In this document: one piece after another, positions 36,568 to 44,688 of the stretch
Layout: each line of letters starts with the position of its first letter
Position numbering within the stretch: position 1 is the first letter of the stretch
Assembly (NCBI RefSeq): GCF_019931145.1
Contig: NZ_JAIOUV010000001.1
Coordinates: forward strand, 62,001-126,000
DNA: 64,000 nt
Source: Marinicella meishanensis
Lineage (GTDB): Bacteria; Pseudomonadota; Gammaproteobacteria; Xanthomonadales; Marinicellaceae
Reading direction: 5' to 3'
Made by a program: the position numbers and the translations under genes
The notes under the pieces: model-generated
Database searches by the model: none
Seen by the model: the letters and a program-made list of their open reading frames with translations, nothing else
Told to the model about the DNA's origin: nothing

Positions 36568-36594
36568 GGCCGGTTGCAAGACTGGCCTTTTTTT
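36568..36594 (+). terminator. Intrinsic terminator of the TonB receptor gene
   Basis: GGCCGGT (36568-36574) pairs with ACTGGCC (36581-36587) through one G-T pair, with a 6-base loop, followed by seven T. It lies 66 bp past the receptor stop. Confidence 0.85.
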
Positions 36595-36598
36595 AATG

Positions 36599-37906
36599 TC
36601 ACTCACAAAAGACATTGGGCACACTGCGCTCCAAGTCGATTGTGCCACTTAAGCCACCATCAATTTGGTAGCTGAGTTGCGCTGTCGAACAGTCCAAAAA
36701 CCGCATTTCTGCGGTACCCACCGGCAAGGTCTCGGTCTCACTCAAGGCATTGAACAGGCCTCCTGTGGTGTTGAAAATGGTCGCTTCAATGGTGGGCCCG
36801 GATCCCAACTCGCCTTGGATGGTTAACCAGCGCAGCGCCCCTTGAACCTCATCGTCATAAGTGAACCAGGCAGCGAAAAACAAACCAATGTCGGTTTTGA
36901 TGTCGACCAACAGGCCCTGTCCTGAAATGTCTAAATTATGCCAAGCACCGGTCAATCCATCATTGGGCATGATACCGGTGCCATTGTTTGGGTCATCCAG
37001 TTCGATCACCCGCAACACATTCGGGGCGATGTCATCCTGGGTGCCAACCACCGCAGAATCATTGACATAGAGCTTGCTGCCATCGGGACTGACGTCTATG
37101 CCATTGGGCAAGGAAAAGCGGGCGGTCAGGGCATCCCCGTCATCGCGCCCTGCTTGCCCCGAACCGGCAATCACGGTCAATTCACCCGTTAAAGACAAAC
37201 CAAACACCTGATGGGTGGCATTGCTGACCAAATACAATTGATCATTGCCATAAGCGATGTGGCCATTGCCACCGGCTGGTTTGTTGGGGGCGCCTGGTGT
37301 GCGGGCAAAGAAAGTGGCCTCACCGGCGGGGGTGATTTTCACCACGATGCCGTTGTTGAAATTCACGGCGTATAAATTATCGGCCTCATCAATGGCCAAG
37401 CCATTCGGACAGGACAGTAAAGGCGAATCAGAAAACAAAGACACCCCACCTGCCAGGTTCACCTTGGATACGGTGTTGTTGCCACAGTTGTTGACGAAGA
37501 GGTTGCCAGCGGAGTCAAAAGCCAAGCCAATGGGCCCGGCAATGCCGCCGTTGCGGGCATAAGGCGTCTTGTTGCCAGCCGCATCAATGCGGTCAACCCC
37601 CACAGCGCCTCCATTGGATTGATACAAAGCGCCATCGGGACCGATGACATTACCCGTGGCGCTGAAAAACCCAGTGGCCCACACAGAGACCTCGCTTGCC
37701 GGTGTCACCCGATAGACGCGACTGCCATTCGCTTGGCTTAATTTAACCCCATAATCGGCCACAAAAATGTCACCATTGGGGGCCACCGCCACATCCCCGC
37801 TGGCTTGGAATGGGGTGGGTGTTAAGGTCGTCACTTGTCCGGCTTCTGCCCCGAAAATGAACAACCACAGGAACAGCCAAATGAATTGATGATGAATTGC
37901 TTGCAT
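36599..37906 (-). CDS. Secreted NHL/SMP-30-like propeller protein with C-terminal Trp/Cys module
   Basis: The product is 435 residues from the ATG at 37906, with AAGGAGG upstream, and a signal peptide (MQAIHHQFIWLFLWLFIFGAEA). Residues about 25-310 are propeller repeats of the 'DVAVAPNGDIFVAD', 'GLAFDSAGNLFVNN', 'GLAIDEADNLYAVN' type. The last 120 residues form the shared module, starting GLTGAWHNLDISGQGLLVDI, then AAWFTYDDE, RFLDCSTAQLSY and NVFCE at the end. The gene starts 13 bp after the stop of the FG-GAP gene and so is co-transcribed with it. Many NHL proteins bind other proteins or lactones; no specific activity is indicated. Confidence 0.85.
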   Translation of the reverse strand: MQAIHHQFIWLFLWLFIFGAEAGQVTTLTPTPFQASGDVAVAPNGDIFVADYGVKLSQANGSRVYRVTPASEVSVWATGFFSATGNVIGPDGALYQSNGGAVGVDRIDAAGNKTPYARNGGIAGPIGLAFDSAGNLFVNNCGNNTVSKVNLAGGVSLFSDSPLLSCPNGLAIDEADNLYAVNFNNGIVVKITPAGEATFFARTPGAPNKPAGGNGHIAYGNDQLYLVSNATHQVFGLSLTGELTVIAGSGQAGRDDGDALTARFSLPNGIDVSPDGSKLYVNDSAVVGTQDDIAPNVLRVIELDDPNNGTGIMPNDGLTGAWHNLDISGQGLLVDIKTDIGLFFAAWFTYDDEVQGALRWLTIQGELGSGPTIEATIFNTTGGLFNALSETETLPVGTAEMRFLDCSTAQLSYQIDGGLSGTIDLERSVPNVFCE

Positions 37907-37919
37907 GGGGGCGCCTCCT

Positions 37920-39638
37920 TCAGTGCTTGAGTGAATGCTTGTGGGTGATCGATGGTGGCTCATCCACGGTGCTTTGCAGGTTTTGACAAAACCGATCGGG
38001 CGTTAAGCGAAACAAATTCAGCTGGCCCGATGCGACCAACCCATCCGGGATCGCCAAATCATACGTCAGCGATCCATGTTGACAGTCGCTGAAAGTCAAT
38101 TCTGCCGTGCCCACTTCAGTTAAGCCGGTGGGGCTGGGGTCCACAAACAAGCCGTCGCTGGACAAGGCCAAAGTCAATGGCGCTTGGGCACCTTCATAAG
38201 AACCATAAGCGGTTAACCACAGGTGTTCCGGGGCGCCAATGGTCTTGACACCGGCTGCGTGGTCAGTGGTCTGTGATGCGGTGCCATCGGCATACGTGAA
38301 CCAAGCCCCAAACACAAATGACAATTGATCATTGATGTCAAACATCAAGCCTTGCGAATCCGCCCCTTCAATGCCCCAAGCGCCGGACAGGCCGGGGTTG
38401 ATGGCAAATGTTTGGAGGTCGGGTTTGGCCACCGTACCGGCCACCACATAAACCACATTGCCATTGGCGGCAGACAACAAATGGTCGTCTTTGCCGTCTT
38501 GGTTGACGTCCCCCAGGCCAACGGCATCAAAGCCCAATTGGCTGTTGGCCAAGTTGTGTTGCATGACCTGCAGTACACTGCCATCAGCACCGGAAAACAC
38601 CGTGACTTTGCCGGCTTGATTGGGGCCCGCCGTATACGAGCCCACGATCAAGTCAGCATGTCCATCACCATTGACATCGCCGGCGCGCCTACCCGGACCC
38701 ACCCCCTCCCCGGCCTGACCGGAAAATCGATGGATGACCTGTTGGTTGGCACCGGAATAGATGTAAACGCGACCCCTGCCACCGGCATGGTTGTAATCGC
38801 CCACATAGATGTCATGGGTACCATCGTGGTCGACATCTCCCGCATCAGCCACAAAGAATTGACCGTAGGCGCTGGCCCCGGGATCTGGCAACAAGGTAAA
38901 CAACAGTTGGCCGTCGATACCCGAATAGACATAAGCTTGTCCCCCACGATTGGTGCCCGCATCGTAGGCCCCAACAATGAACTCATGGATGCCGTCTTGA
39001 TTCAAATCTCCCAACAAGCCAACCCCGCCGCCAAAGCGATCGCGGTTGGCGGCAGCGTCCAGGGTTCTGATCAATTGACCATCCTGACCTGAATACACAT
39101 AAACCCGACCGGCTTCGATGTTATTGGGGGCATAAGACTCGGCCCCGACCAACACATCGGCAAACCCATCGCCGTTCACATCACCCGCTGAGGCCACAGC
39201 AGAACCCAATCGATCACCGGCTTGCTCACCATCAAAGCGCCACAATTGGGCGCCGGTGGCACCCGAATAGACCACGGCCACCCCCCTGGATCCATTCAGT
39301 AGAGTCCCACCCGTGATGATGTCATGCACCCCATCGTTGTCCACATCTCCGGCATCGGCCATGGCGTATCCCAAACTCGAACCGGGCAGGGTGAAGCGAT
39401 GGATCAACTGACCATCGGCGCCAGAGAACACATCGGTGGTGTGGGTGCCGGTGGCTCCAATGATGTAGTCCGTAATCCCATCACCGTTGATGTCTGTCAG
39501 CTCGGATACAGCCCAGCCATAAGAGCCAGCACCCGTGTGGCTTTGCAGCACTTGGGTGTCATCTGAAAATTGCGCATGCACCGATCCACAGCACAGGATC
39601 ATGGTGGTGGTGATGGCCCAAGAAAGGATTCTATTCAT
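37920..39638 (-). CDS. Secreted FG-GAP repeat protein with C-terminal Trp/Cys module
   Basis: The product is about 572 residues from the ATG at 39638, with AGGAA upstream, and a signal peptide (MNRILSWAITTTMILCCGSVHA). About seven FG-GAP blades have calcium-loop motifs (LTDINGDGITDYIIGA, AGDVDNDGVHDIITGG, AGDVNGDGFADVLVGA, LGDLNQDGIHEFIVGA, AGDVDHDGTHDIYVGD, AGDVNGDGHADLIVGS, LGDVNQDGKDDHLLSA). Unlike the FG-GAP protein at 7.9 kb, this one ends in the Trp/Cys module (GLSGAWGIEGADSQGLMFDI, GAWFTYADG, LTFSDCQHGSLTY, RFCQ) plus an 18-residue tail. It is the first gene of a two-gene operon with the NHL protein. Confidence 0.86.
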   Translation of the reverse strand: MNRILSWAITTTMILCCGSVHAQFSDDTQVLQSHTGAGSYGWAVSELTDINGDGITDYIIGATGTHTTDVFSGADGQLIHRFTLPGSSLGYAMADAGDVDNDGVHDIITGGTLLNGSRGVAVVYSGATGAQLWRFDGEQAGDRLGSAVASAGDVNGDGFADVLVGAESYAPNNIEAGRVYVYSGQDGQLIRTLDAAANRDRFGGGVGLLGDLNQDGIHEFIVGAYDAGTNRGGQAYVYSGIDGQLLFTLLPDPGASAYGQFFVADAGDVDHDGTHDIYVGDYNHAGGRGRVYIYSGANQQVIHRFSGQAGEGVGPGRRAGDVNGDGHADLIVGSYTAGPNQAGKVTVFSGADGSVLQVMQHNLANSQLGFDAVGLGDVNQDGKDDHLLSAANGNVVYVVAGTVAKPDLQTFAINPGLSGAWGIEGADSQGLMFDINDQLSFVFGAWFTYADGTASQTTDHAAGVKTIGAPEHLWLTAYGSYEGAQAPLTLALSSDGLFVDPSPTGLTEVGTAELTFSDCQHGSLTYDLAIPDGLVASGQLNLFRLTPDRFCQNLQSTVDEPPSITHKHSLKH

Positions 39639-39999
39639 AGCAAATTCCTGATCATTCATGGTTTGTCAGCACCATCCAAATTAATCGAAACGAAACCCTT
39701 AGTACATGTCAATCATTGCTTTTTTATTGTCGTTATTGATCGAGGAACAATGGGTTGTGATGAATGGTCTGGAGCATCAGGTGCCTGTGCCTCACCACCG
39801 AATTGGGCGGAGCAGAAATTAGGTCTCAATGGCGGTGATGTGATTATTTTTTCTTACGCAACATGCCTGGTTGACTGCATGCGCGGGTCAGGTGTTGCAA
39901 GCAGGTGGTCTGCAACACCTGAAAAGTCAATAGCACCGGGTACATGGCCGGTCAGGGTTTGCGGGTTAAGGATCGGCGGTTGTGCTTATGCCACCTTAT
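39639..39999. other. 361-bp gap with one inverted repeat
   Basis: The gap lies upstream of the FG-GAP gene and downstream of the BNR gene, both on the minus strand. No open frame with a family signature was seen. An 11-bp perfect inverted repeat, CAGGTGTTGCA (39889-39899) with TGCAACACCTG (39911-39921), could end the BNR transcript, though no U-run follows. The promoter for the FG-GAP operon should lie in the AT-richer part near 39.67-39.86 kb; no clear boxes were fixed. Confidence 0.5.
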
Positions 40000-42900
40000 T
40001 CAATCACACGCGTAACCGCTGAGTTGGGTCAAACGGGTGACGGCCAATTCACCATCTGGGAATCCGGGCAGGGTGCTGGTCCAGCTGACCACCGCATTGT
40101 TGTCATCGACTTTGGTGAAGCTCAGGGTGCCCCAGTCGGTCAGCACCACATCGTCTTGGTTGAAGTCGTTGGGGAATGAGGTGCCGGAGCCGGTGATCGC
40201 CGGCATGGTGGCCACGTCACCATCGATGGGGCCGTTGGCCAGCAGCCAGTATTGTTGGCCATTGACATAAGTGTACCAAGTCATCAACATGTTCAGGCCA
40301 GAACCGGCTTCGATCACTTCGACCAAAAAGCCATGGCCACTTTGTTCGGTGCTGAACCACGAGCCGCTGTGACAGGAACGCAGACCTGTGGCACTGCTGT
40401 CATCCGGAGCCAACTGCGTCAACCGTTCCATCAGCATGCTGCCGTTGTTGTAAGTCGACAAAGTGGAAGACCAAATCACTTGGGCACTGCGATCCGATTC
40501 GAACACCAGGGTCACCGTACCCCACGGGGTTTGTACCACGTCATCAGGGTCGAAATTGGCCAAGGGAAAACCGGTGCCCTCGGTGATGTTCAAATCCAGG
40601 GTGGCTTGGTTACCGGAGATTTCGCCCACCCCGATCAACCACATCGGTTCACCGTCGATGTAGGCATACCAAGCCGCCAACACCGCCGGGGTGCCGTTCA
40701 AGTCAATCACCTGAACCTGCAAACCATGACCGGATTGGTCGCGGTTGAACCAAATGCCACTGACCTCATCATTGATGGCAAAATCAATCGCCCCATCCAA
40801 GTCGGCCAATGGCACCCGCCACACCCCACGGCCGTAGGTGAAGGCAAACAACAGTGGATCGCCGCCTTGGGCCGGTTCGCGGATCACCAAGTCTTCGACA
40901 ATCACTTGACTGAAGCCGGTGTTTTCCACCACCCAGTTTTCGCCGCCATCGACCGTCACAAACACACCCAAGTCGGTGCCGATGAACAGGCGTTGGGAAT
41001 CATTCGGATCGATCACGATTTTGTGGACCGGCACATCGGGCAATTGACCCGCTCCGCTGCCATCAATGGCCCGCCAGGTGGCACCGCCATTGGTGCTGCG
41101 CCACACGTGTTGACCACCGAAAGTGGAATAGGTGGCATAGGCCACATCGGGATTACCCGGCTCAAAGGCCAGGGACGACACCCAGCCGGTTCGTGGGCGG
41201 GAGAAAGACACGTTGAACAAACCGCTGTTGTCCAAGGCATTGTTGACACGGGCAATGATTTGGTTGTTGCCATACAGCACGTGGTTGGAATCACCGGGCG
41301 CCACCGCCAGCGCGGAAATCAAATCATTGAAGGTGCTGCCGGCACTGGGGCTGGCTTGATGCCAGGACACCCCTTGATCGTCACTGCGCCACAAGCGATC
41401 GCCTCCCAAGAACAAACGATTGGGGTCATTTTCATCGATTTCAAAGGGGGTCACAAAAATCTTATTGGGCCACACCCCGAGGTTGTGCCACGGCGTCACC
41501 GTGGGCGAATTCTGGGCAAAGGAAATCAGACTGGTGAACGATTGGCCACCATCGGTGGTGCGTTGGATGTTGGCATTCTGCGATGACACATAGAAATTAT
41601 TGTCATCGCTGGGGTTGATGGCCAAATCGGTGCCATCCCCGCCATTGATCCACTGCCAATTATTCACCCCAAACACGTCACTGCCGAATTGGGTGCCGTT
41701 GTCCTGGGCGCCAGCCAGGTAGGAACGGCCATCGGAAAACACCCCACCGGCATAAAACTGGGTGGTGCCATAATCGTTGTTGATGCTGCGCCATTGCACC
41801 CCATCGGTGGCGGGCAAACACGGTGCCGTGTCACCATATTTGACCGCAGGTGAATCATCTTCGGTCAAGAAAATGCCGCCGTCGTTGATGGCATACAAGG
41901 TGCGGTTGTTCTGGCCGTCATACTCCGGATGAAAGTAGAAGCCATGTTGGTCGGCATGCACATAGGCGCCGTCATACGCGGGGTTGTTGTAAAACTCAGC
42001 ATCCCAGTCTGAGGCCATGCCAAAATTGCGGCCACCGTCATCCGAGCGGTAAATTTCCATGCCACCGACCCACACCACATTGGGATCAGTCGGACTGACC
42101 GCGATGGCTTGGTTGTACCAACCGGCACTGTAATACCAAGGGGCTTGATTGCCACATGAGGCGGCCAATGCCCCATCGGCATAGGAGAACAATTGGGTGT
42201 TGAGGATGTTGCTGTCGGTGTTGCGCAACCGCGCCTGCCAACTCAAACCACCGTCGTCCGAATAAAAAATCGCGTGCAAGCCGTTGTGCAGATCGGGCTG
42301 GCCATCAAAATTGAAATCAGGCCCACCATCGGTGTTGGCCGATGCCGCATAGATGATGTTTTGATTGGCTTGGTGGATCGACATTTCGGTGCGGCCCATG
42401 CCCGGTTCGGTGTGGGTCATTTGCCAATCGTCGCCGCTTTGCGCCTGGGTATTGACATAAATGCGGGCATCACATGGACCGTCACAGGCGTCGGGCAACA
42501 AGCCTGGCAGGTAATAGCGGTCATCGGTCGAACGTGAGGCGCATGAAACCAACAACCAATCGTCGGCCAAATCATCACGCAGGCTCAAATCATTACACCC
42601 TTCAAACAAAGTTTGGCCCTGGTCAGAGACCGGGTTCAAGGTTTGGGTGAAGGTTCGGCCGCCATCGGTTGAACGCCAAACCCCAGAATTGGTGGCGGCA
42701 TACACCGTCTCACTGTGGTTGGGGCTGATCAAAACATCACTGACGTACATGAACTGTTCATTAACCGTGGCTGACAACTGAAACCAGGTCTCACCGCCGT
42801 CGGTGGATTTGAAGATCCCGGCACCGGTCATGCTGGAATATGGGCGCAGGGTCTTGCGATACAATTCTCCGGTGCCGGCATACAGCACCCGGGGATCATG

Positions 42901-43410
42901 GCGGCTGATGGCCAAGGCACCGACATTGATGTTGGCCATGTTGTCGGCCAAGGCCTGCCAGTTGTCCCCACCGTTGGTTGATTTCCACACCCCACCTGAA
43001 ACCCCGGCGGCATACATCACCGCTGGATCTTCTGGGTGAAACAACAGCGCCCGCGTGCGTCCGCCGACGTTGCCAGGGCCCAACCATTCCCAGGCTGTGG
43101 CAGCTGCTTGTTTGGTCGACTTCAAACTCTTTTCTTGGGCATTCAAAGCCCGACCCAAACGGGTTGAAAAGACTGGTTTTTGCAAGGTGGCATTGATGGC
43201 TTCCCGGTAAGGATCCATCGGCAGTTGATCCATGCCGGCCGGCAATCGTTTTTGCAAAAAATGTTGCTGCCGTTCATAAGCCGCCGCCGGGTATTGGGCG
43301 TCCGGTCGTGGCAGTTCAATGCCAGCTCCGCTCTGCTTGACTTGTTGTTGGGTGGCTGACCAGGTCAACACCAGCCCCATCAGCAAACTGATCACAATGA
43401 ATTTTTTCAT
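40000..43410 (-). CDS. Large secreted BNR/sortilin-like propeller protein with two C-terminal Trp/Cys modules
   Basis: The product is 1136 residues with signal peptide MKKFIVISLLMGLVLTWSA. Residues about 110-860 contain many BNR/Asp-box repeats (S-x-D-G-G-x-T/S-W: SGGVWKSTNGGDNW, AGIFKSTDGGETW, SGVWRSTDGGRTF, YSDDGGLSW, IYRSDDGGRNF, RTTDGGQSF, WRSDDQGVSW, WRSTNGGATW, VTVDGGENW), the fold of sialidases and sortilin-like propellers; no sialidase Arg triad is evident. The last 270 residues hold two copies of the Trp/Gly module (SGIWFNRDQSGHGLQVQVI... and GSWFSTEQSGHGFLVEVI...), the second ending YACD. It is the only protein here with a doubled module. Function unknown, probably extracellular. 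Confidence 0.87.
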   Translation of the reverse strand: MKKFIVISLLMGLVLTWSATQQQVKQSGAGIELPRPDAQYPAAAYERQQHFLQKRLPAGMDQLPMDPYREAINATLQKPVFSTRLGRALNAQEKSLKSTKQAAATAWEWLGPGNVGGRTRALLFHPEDPAVMYAAGVSGGVWKSTNGGDNWQALADNMANINVGALAISRHDPRVLYAGTGELYRKTLRPYSSMTGAGIFKSTDGGETWFQLSATVNEQFMYVSDVLISPNHSETVYAATNSGVWRSTDGGRTFTQTLNPVSDQGQTLFEGCNDLSLRDDLADDWLLVSCASRSTDDRYYLPGLLPDACDGPCDARIYVNTQAQSGDDWQMTHTEPGMGRTEMSIHQANQNIIYAASANTDGGPDFNFDGQPDLHNGLHAIFYSDDGGLSWQARLRNTDSNILNTQLFSYADGALAASCGNQAPWYYSAGWYNQAIAVSPTDPNVVWVGGMEIYRSDDGGRNFGMASDWDAEFYNNPAYDGAYVHADQHGFYFHPEYDGQNNRTLYAINDGGIFLTEDDSPAVKYGDTAPCLPATDGVQWRSINNDYGTTQFYAGGVFSDGRSYLAGAQDNGTQFGSDVFGVNNWQWINGGDGTDLAINPSDDNNFYVSSQNANIQRTTDGGQSFTSLISFAQNSPTVTPWHNLGVWPNKIFVTPFEIDENDPNRLFLGGDRLWRSDDQGVSWHQASPSAGSTFNDLISALAVAPGDSNHVLYGNNQIIARVNNALDNSGLFNVSFSRPRTGWVSSLAFEPGNPDVAYATYSTFGGQHVWRSTNGGATWRAIDGSGAGQLPDVPVHKIVIDPNDSQRLFIGTDLGVFVTVDGGENWVVENTGFSQVIVEDLVIREPAQGGDPLLFAFTYGRGVWRVPLADLDGAIDFAINDEVSGIWFNRDQSGHGLQVQVIDLNGTPAVLAAWYAYIDGEPMWLIGVGEISGNQATLDLNITEGTGFPLANFDPDDVVQTPWGTVTLVFESDRSAQVIWSSTLSTYNNGSMLMERLTQLAPDDSSATGLRSCHSGSWFSTEQSGHGFLVEVIEAGSGLNMLMTWYTYVNGQQYWLLANGPIDGDVATMPAITGSGTSFPNDFNQDDVVLTDWGTLSFTKVDDNNAVVSWTSTLPGFPDGELAVTRLTQLSGYACD

Positions 43411-43618
43411 GTCGGTCTCCTGCAGTTTTTCACCTCCAAAATCATCATTGGATGGTGGTTACAACCATTTTATGCCATCAGCCGGATGAATTCATCTGCG
43501 TGATGGGTTAGTTGGGCTCAAGCCCAATCCAGGCCCAGATTAAATGCTGGGGCTGCTTGCTTTGGGGCCGTGCCCCTGGGTTCAAGATAAATGAATGGCC
43601 ATGGGCTGAACATGTCAT

Positions 43619-44521
43619 TCATTGCTTTTTTAAGTCAGAGGGTTTGATGCCAGACAACCTTTTGAACTGTTTGCTGAAGGTGTAGACATCAGGATATCCC
43701 AAGCATTCTGCGACATCGGTGAGGTTGGTTCCATGATGTTGAATCAAGTGCTTGGCCCGATTGTGTCGCAACCAAGTGTGCAAACGAATTGGTGTGATGC
43801 CATACAATTGCTTGAATCGTCTGAGCAAAACAAATTTAGAGGTGCCAACCTGCCTGGCCACTTGCGCCAAGTTCAAAGGCGCATGGGCATGGGCATAAAT
43901 GAATTCTTTGGCCTCATCCAATTGGTCTCTGATGCGCTTTGAAGTGCGCTTCATTTGACAAGCCAATTTGTGCCAAGCTTCCTCATGGGTCATGAAAGCC
44001 GTCATGAACACCAAGCCCAACTCCAAATAAAACTCTTCACCCAGCACCGCTTGCGGACGGCGCAACAATTGGTGCCAAATCCGGGTCAGGTGGGCCGAGT
44101 GCAATGGCAGGCAGTGGGCTCTGCTGAAAGGTTTCAGGGATTGCAGTTCTTGATCAAACAGCGCCATCCCCAATGCTTCCATCACTTGATCATCAATGAA
44201 CACAGAAAAACAATCGGCTGAGCATTTAACGGCCACATCCCGGCGGTTATTCACCAACAACGTGTCGCCAGCCTGGATCCACTTTTTGTGGCCATTGATA
44301 GTGTATTCTTCATGACCTTCAATGACGTATTTCAAGGAAAAAATGGATTGATAAGCCACCGAGGACTGCATGATTCGACCCTGCTCATCCATTTGATTTG
44401 ACACAAACCGCAGCACCTTGTTGCCCAGCTTTTCAGGAAAATACATCTCGTCCATGACCAGTTCAAGCTGATCAGCGTGGTGGATGATCGGGGCATCGTG
44501 TGGGGACTGTTGGTTGTTCAT
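43619..44521 (-). CDS. AraC-family transcriptional regulator
   Basis: The product is about 300 residues from the ATG at 44521. The N-terminal 190 residues are a ligand-binding or oligomerisation domain (EEYTINGHKKWIQAGDTLLVNN, a cupin-like strand pair). The C-terminal 100 residues are the AraC double HTH (FIYAHAHAPLNLAQVARQVGTSKFVLLRRFKQLYGITPIRLHTWLRHNRAKHLI...LTDVAECLGYPDVYTFSKQFKRLSGIKPS). It is soluble, unlike the membrane AraC at 1.6 kb. A palindrome TGATATATCA lies just behind its -10 box, the same as at the MarR promoter near 26.5 kb. It sits between two genes for module-bearing secreted proteins, which it may control. Confidence 0.9.
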   Translation of the reverse strand: MNNQQSPHDAPIIHHADQLELVMDEMYFPEKLGNKVLRFVSNQMDEQGRIMQSSVAYQSIFSLKYVIEGHEEYTINGHKKWIQAGDTLLVNNRRDVAVKCSADCFSVFIDDQVMEALGMALFDQELQSLKPFSRAHCLPLHSAHLTRIWHQLLRRPQAVLGEEFYLELGLVFMTAFMTHEEAWHKLACQMKRTSKRIRDQLDEAKEFIYAHAHAPLNLAQVARQVGTSKFVLLRRFKQLYGITPIRLHTWLRHNRAKHLIQHHGTNLTDVAECLGYPDVYTFSKQFKRLSGIKPSDLKKQ

Positions 44522-44534
44522 TGACACATTTAGT

Positions 44535-44574
44535 TGATATATCACATAATTACACAGATTGCCCCACCTTGCAA
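44535..44574 (-). promoter_or_regulatory. Promoter and palindromic operator of the AraC gene
   Basis: On the minus strand TTGCAA (44569-44574) and TAATTA (44547-44552) are 16 bp apart, followed two bases later by the palindrome TGATATATCA (44535-44544). The flanking sequence also resembles the MarR operator at 26491 (TAATTAT...TGATATATCAA). Confidence 0.55.
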
Positions 44575-44688
44575 TTCATTTCAGCCCATTTTCAGTGGTT
44601 CAACGCCGCTTGTTGGGGCCCATTATCCCCCCTTCAGGGGATCAGAGGCACCAGCTGTGACGCCCTGTGTTCCAGCCAAAACCAGCCT

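Noticed and set aside
39889-39921. Inverted repeat as a confident intrinsic terminator
   Set aside because: An 11-bp stem is present, but no T-run follows on either strand.
40252-41586. Long open frame of 444 codons antisense to the BNR protein gene
   Set aside because: It is fully opposite a clearly coding gene with signal peptide and Asp-box repeats, and its sequence (His/Gly/Ile rich) fits no family; it is a mirror of codon use.
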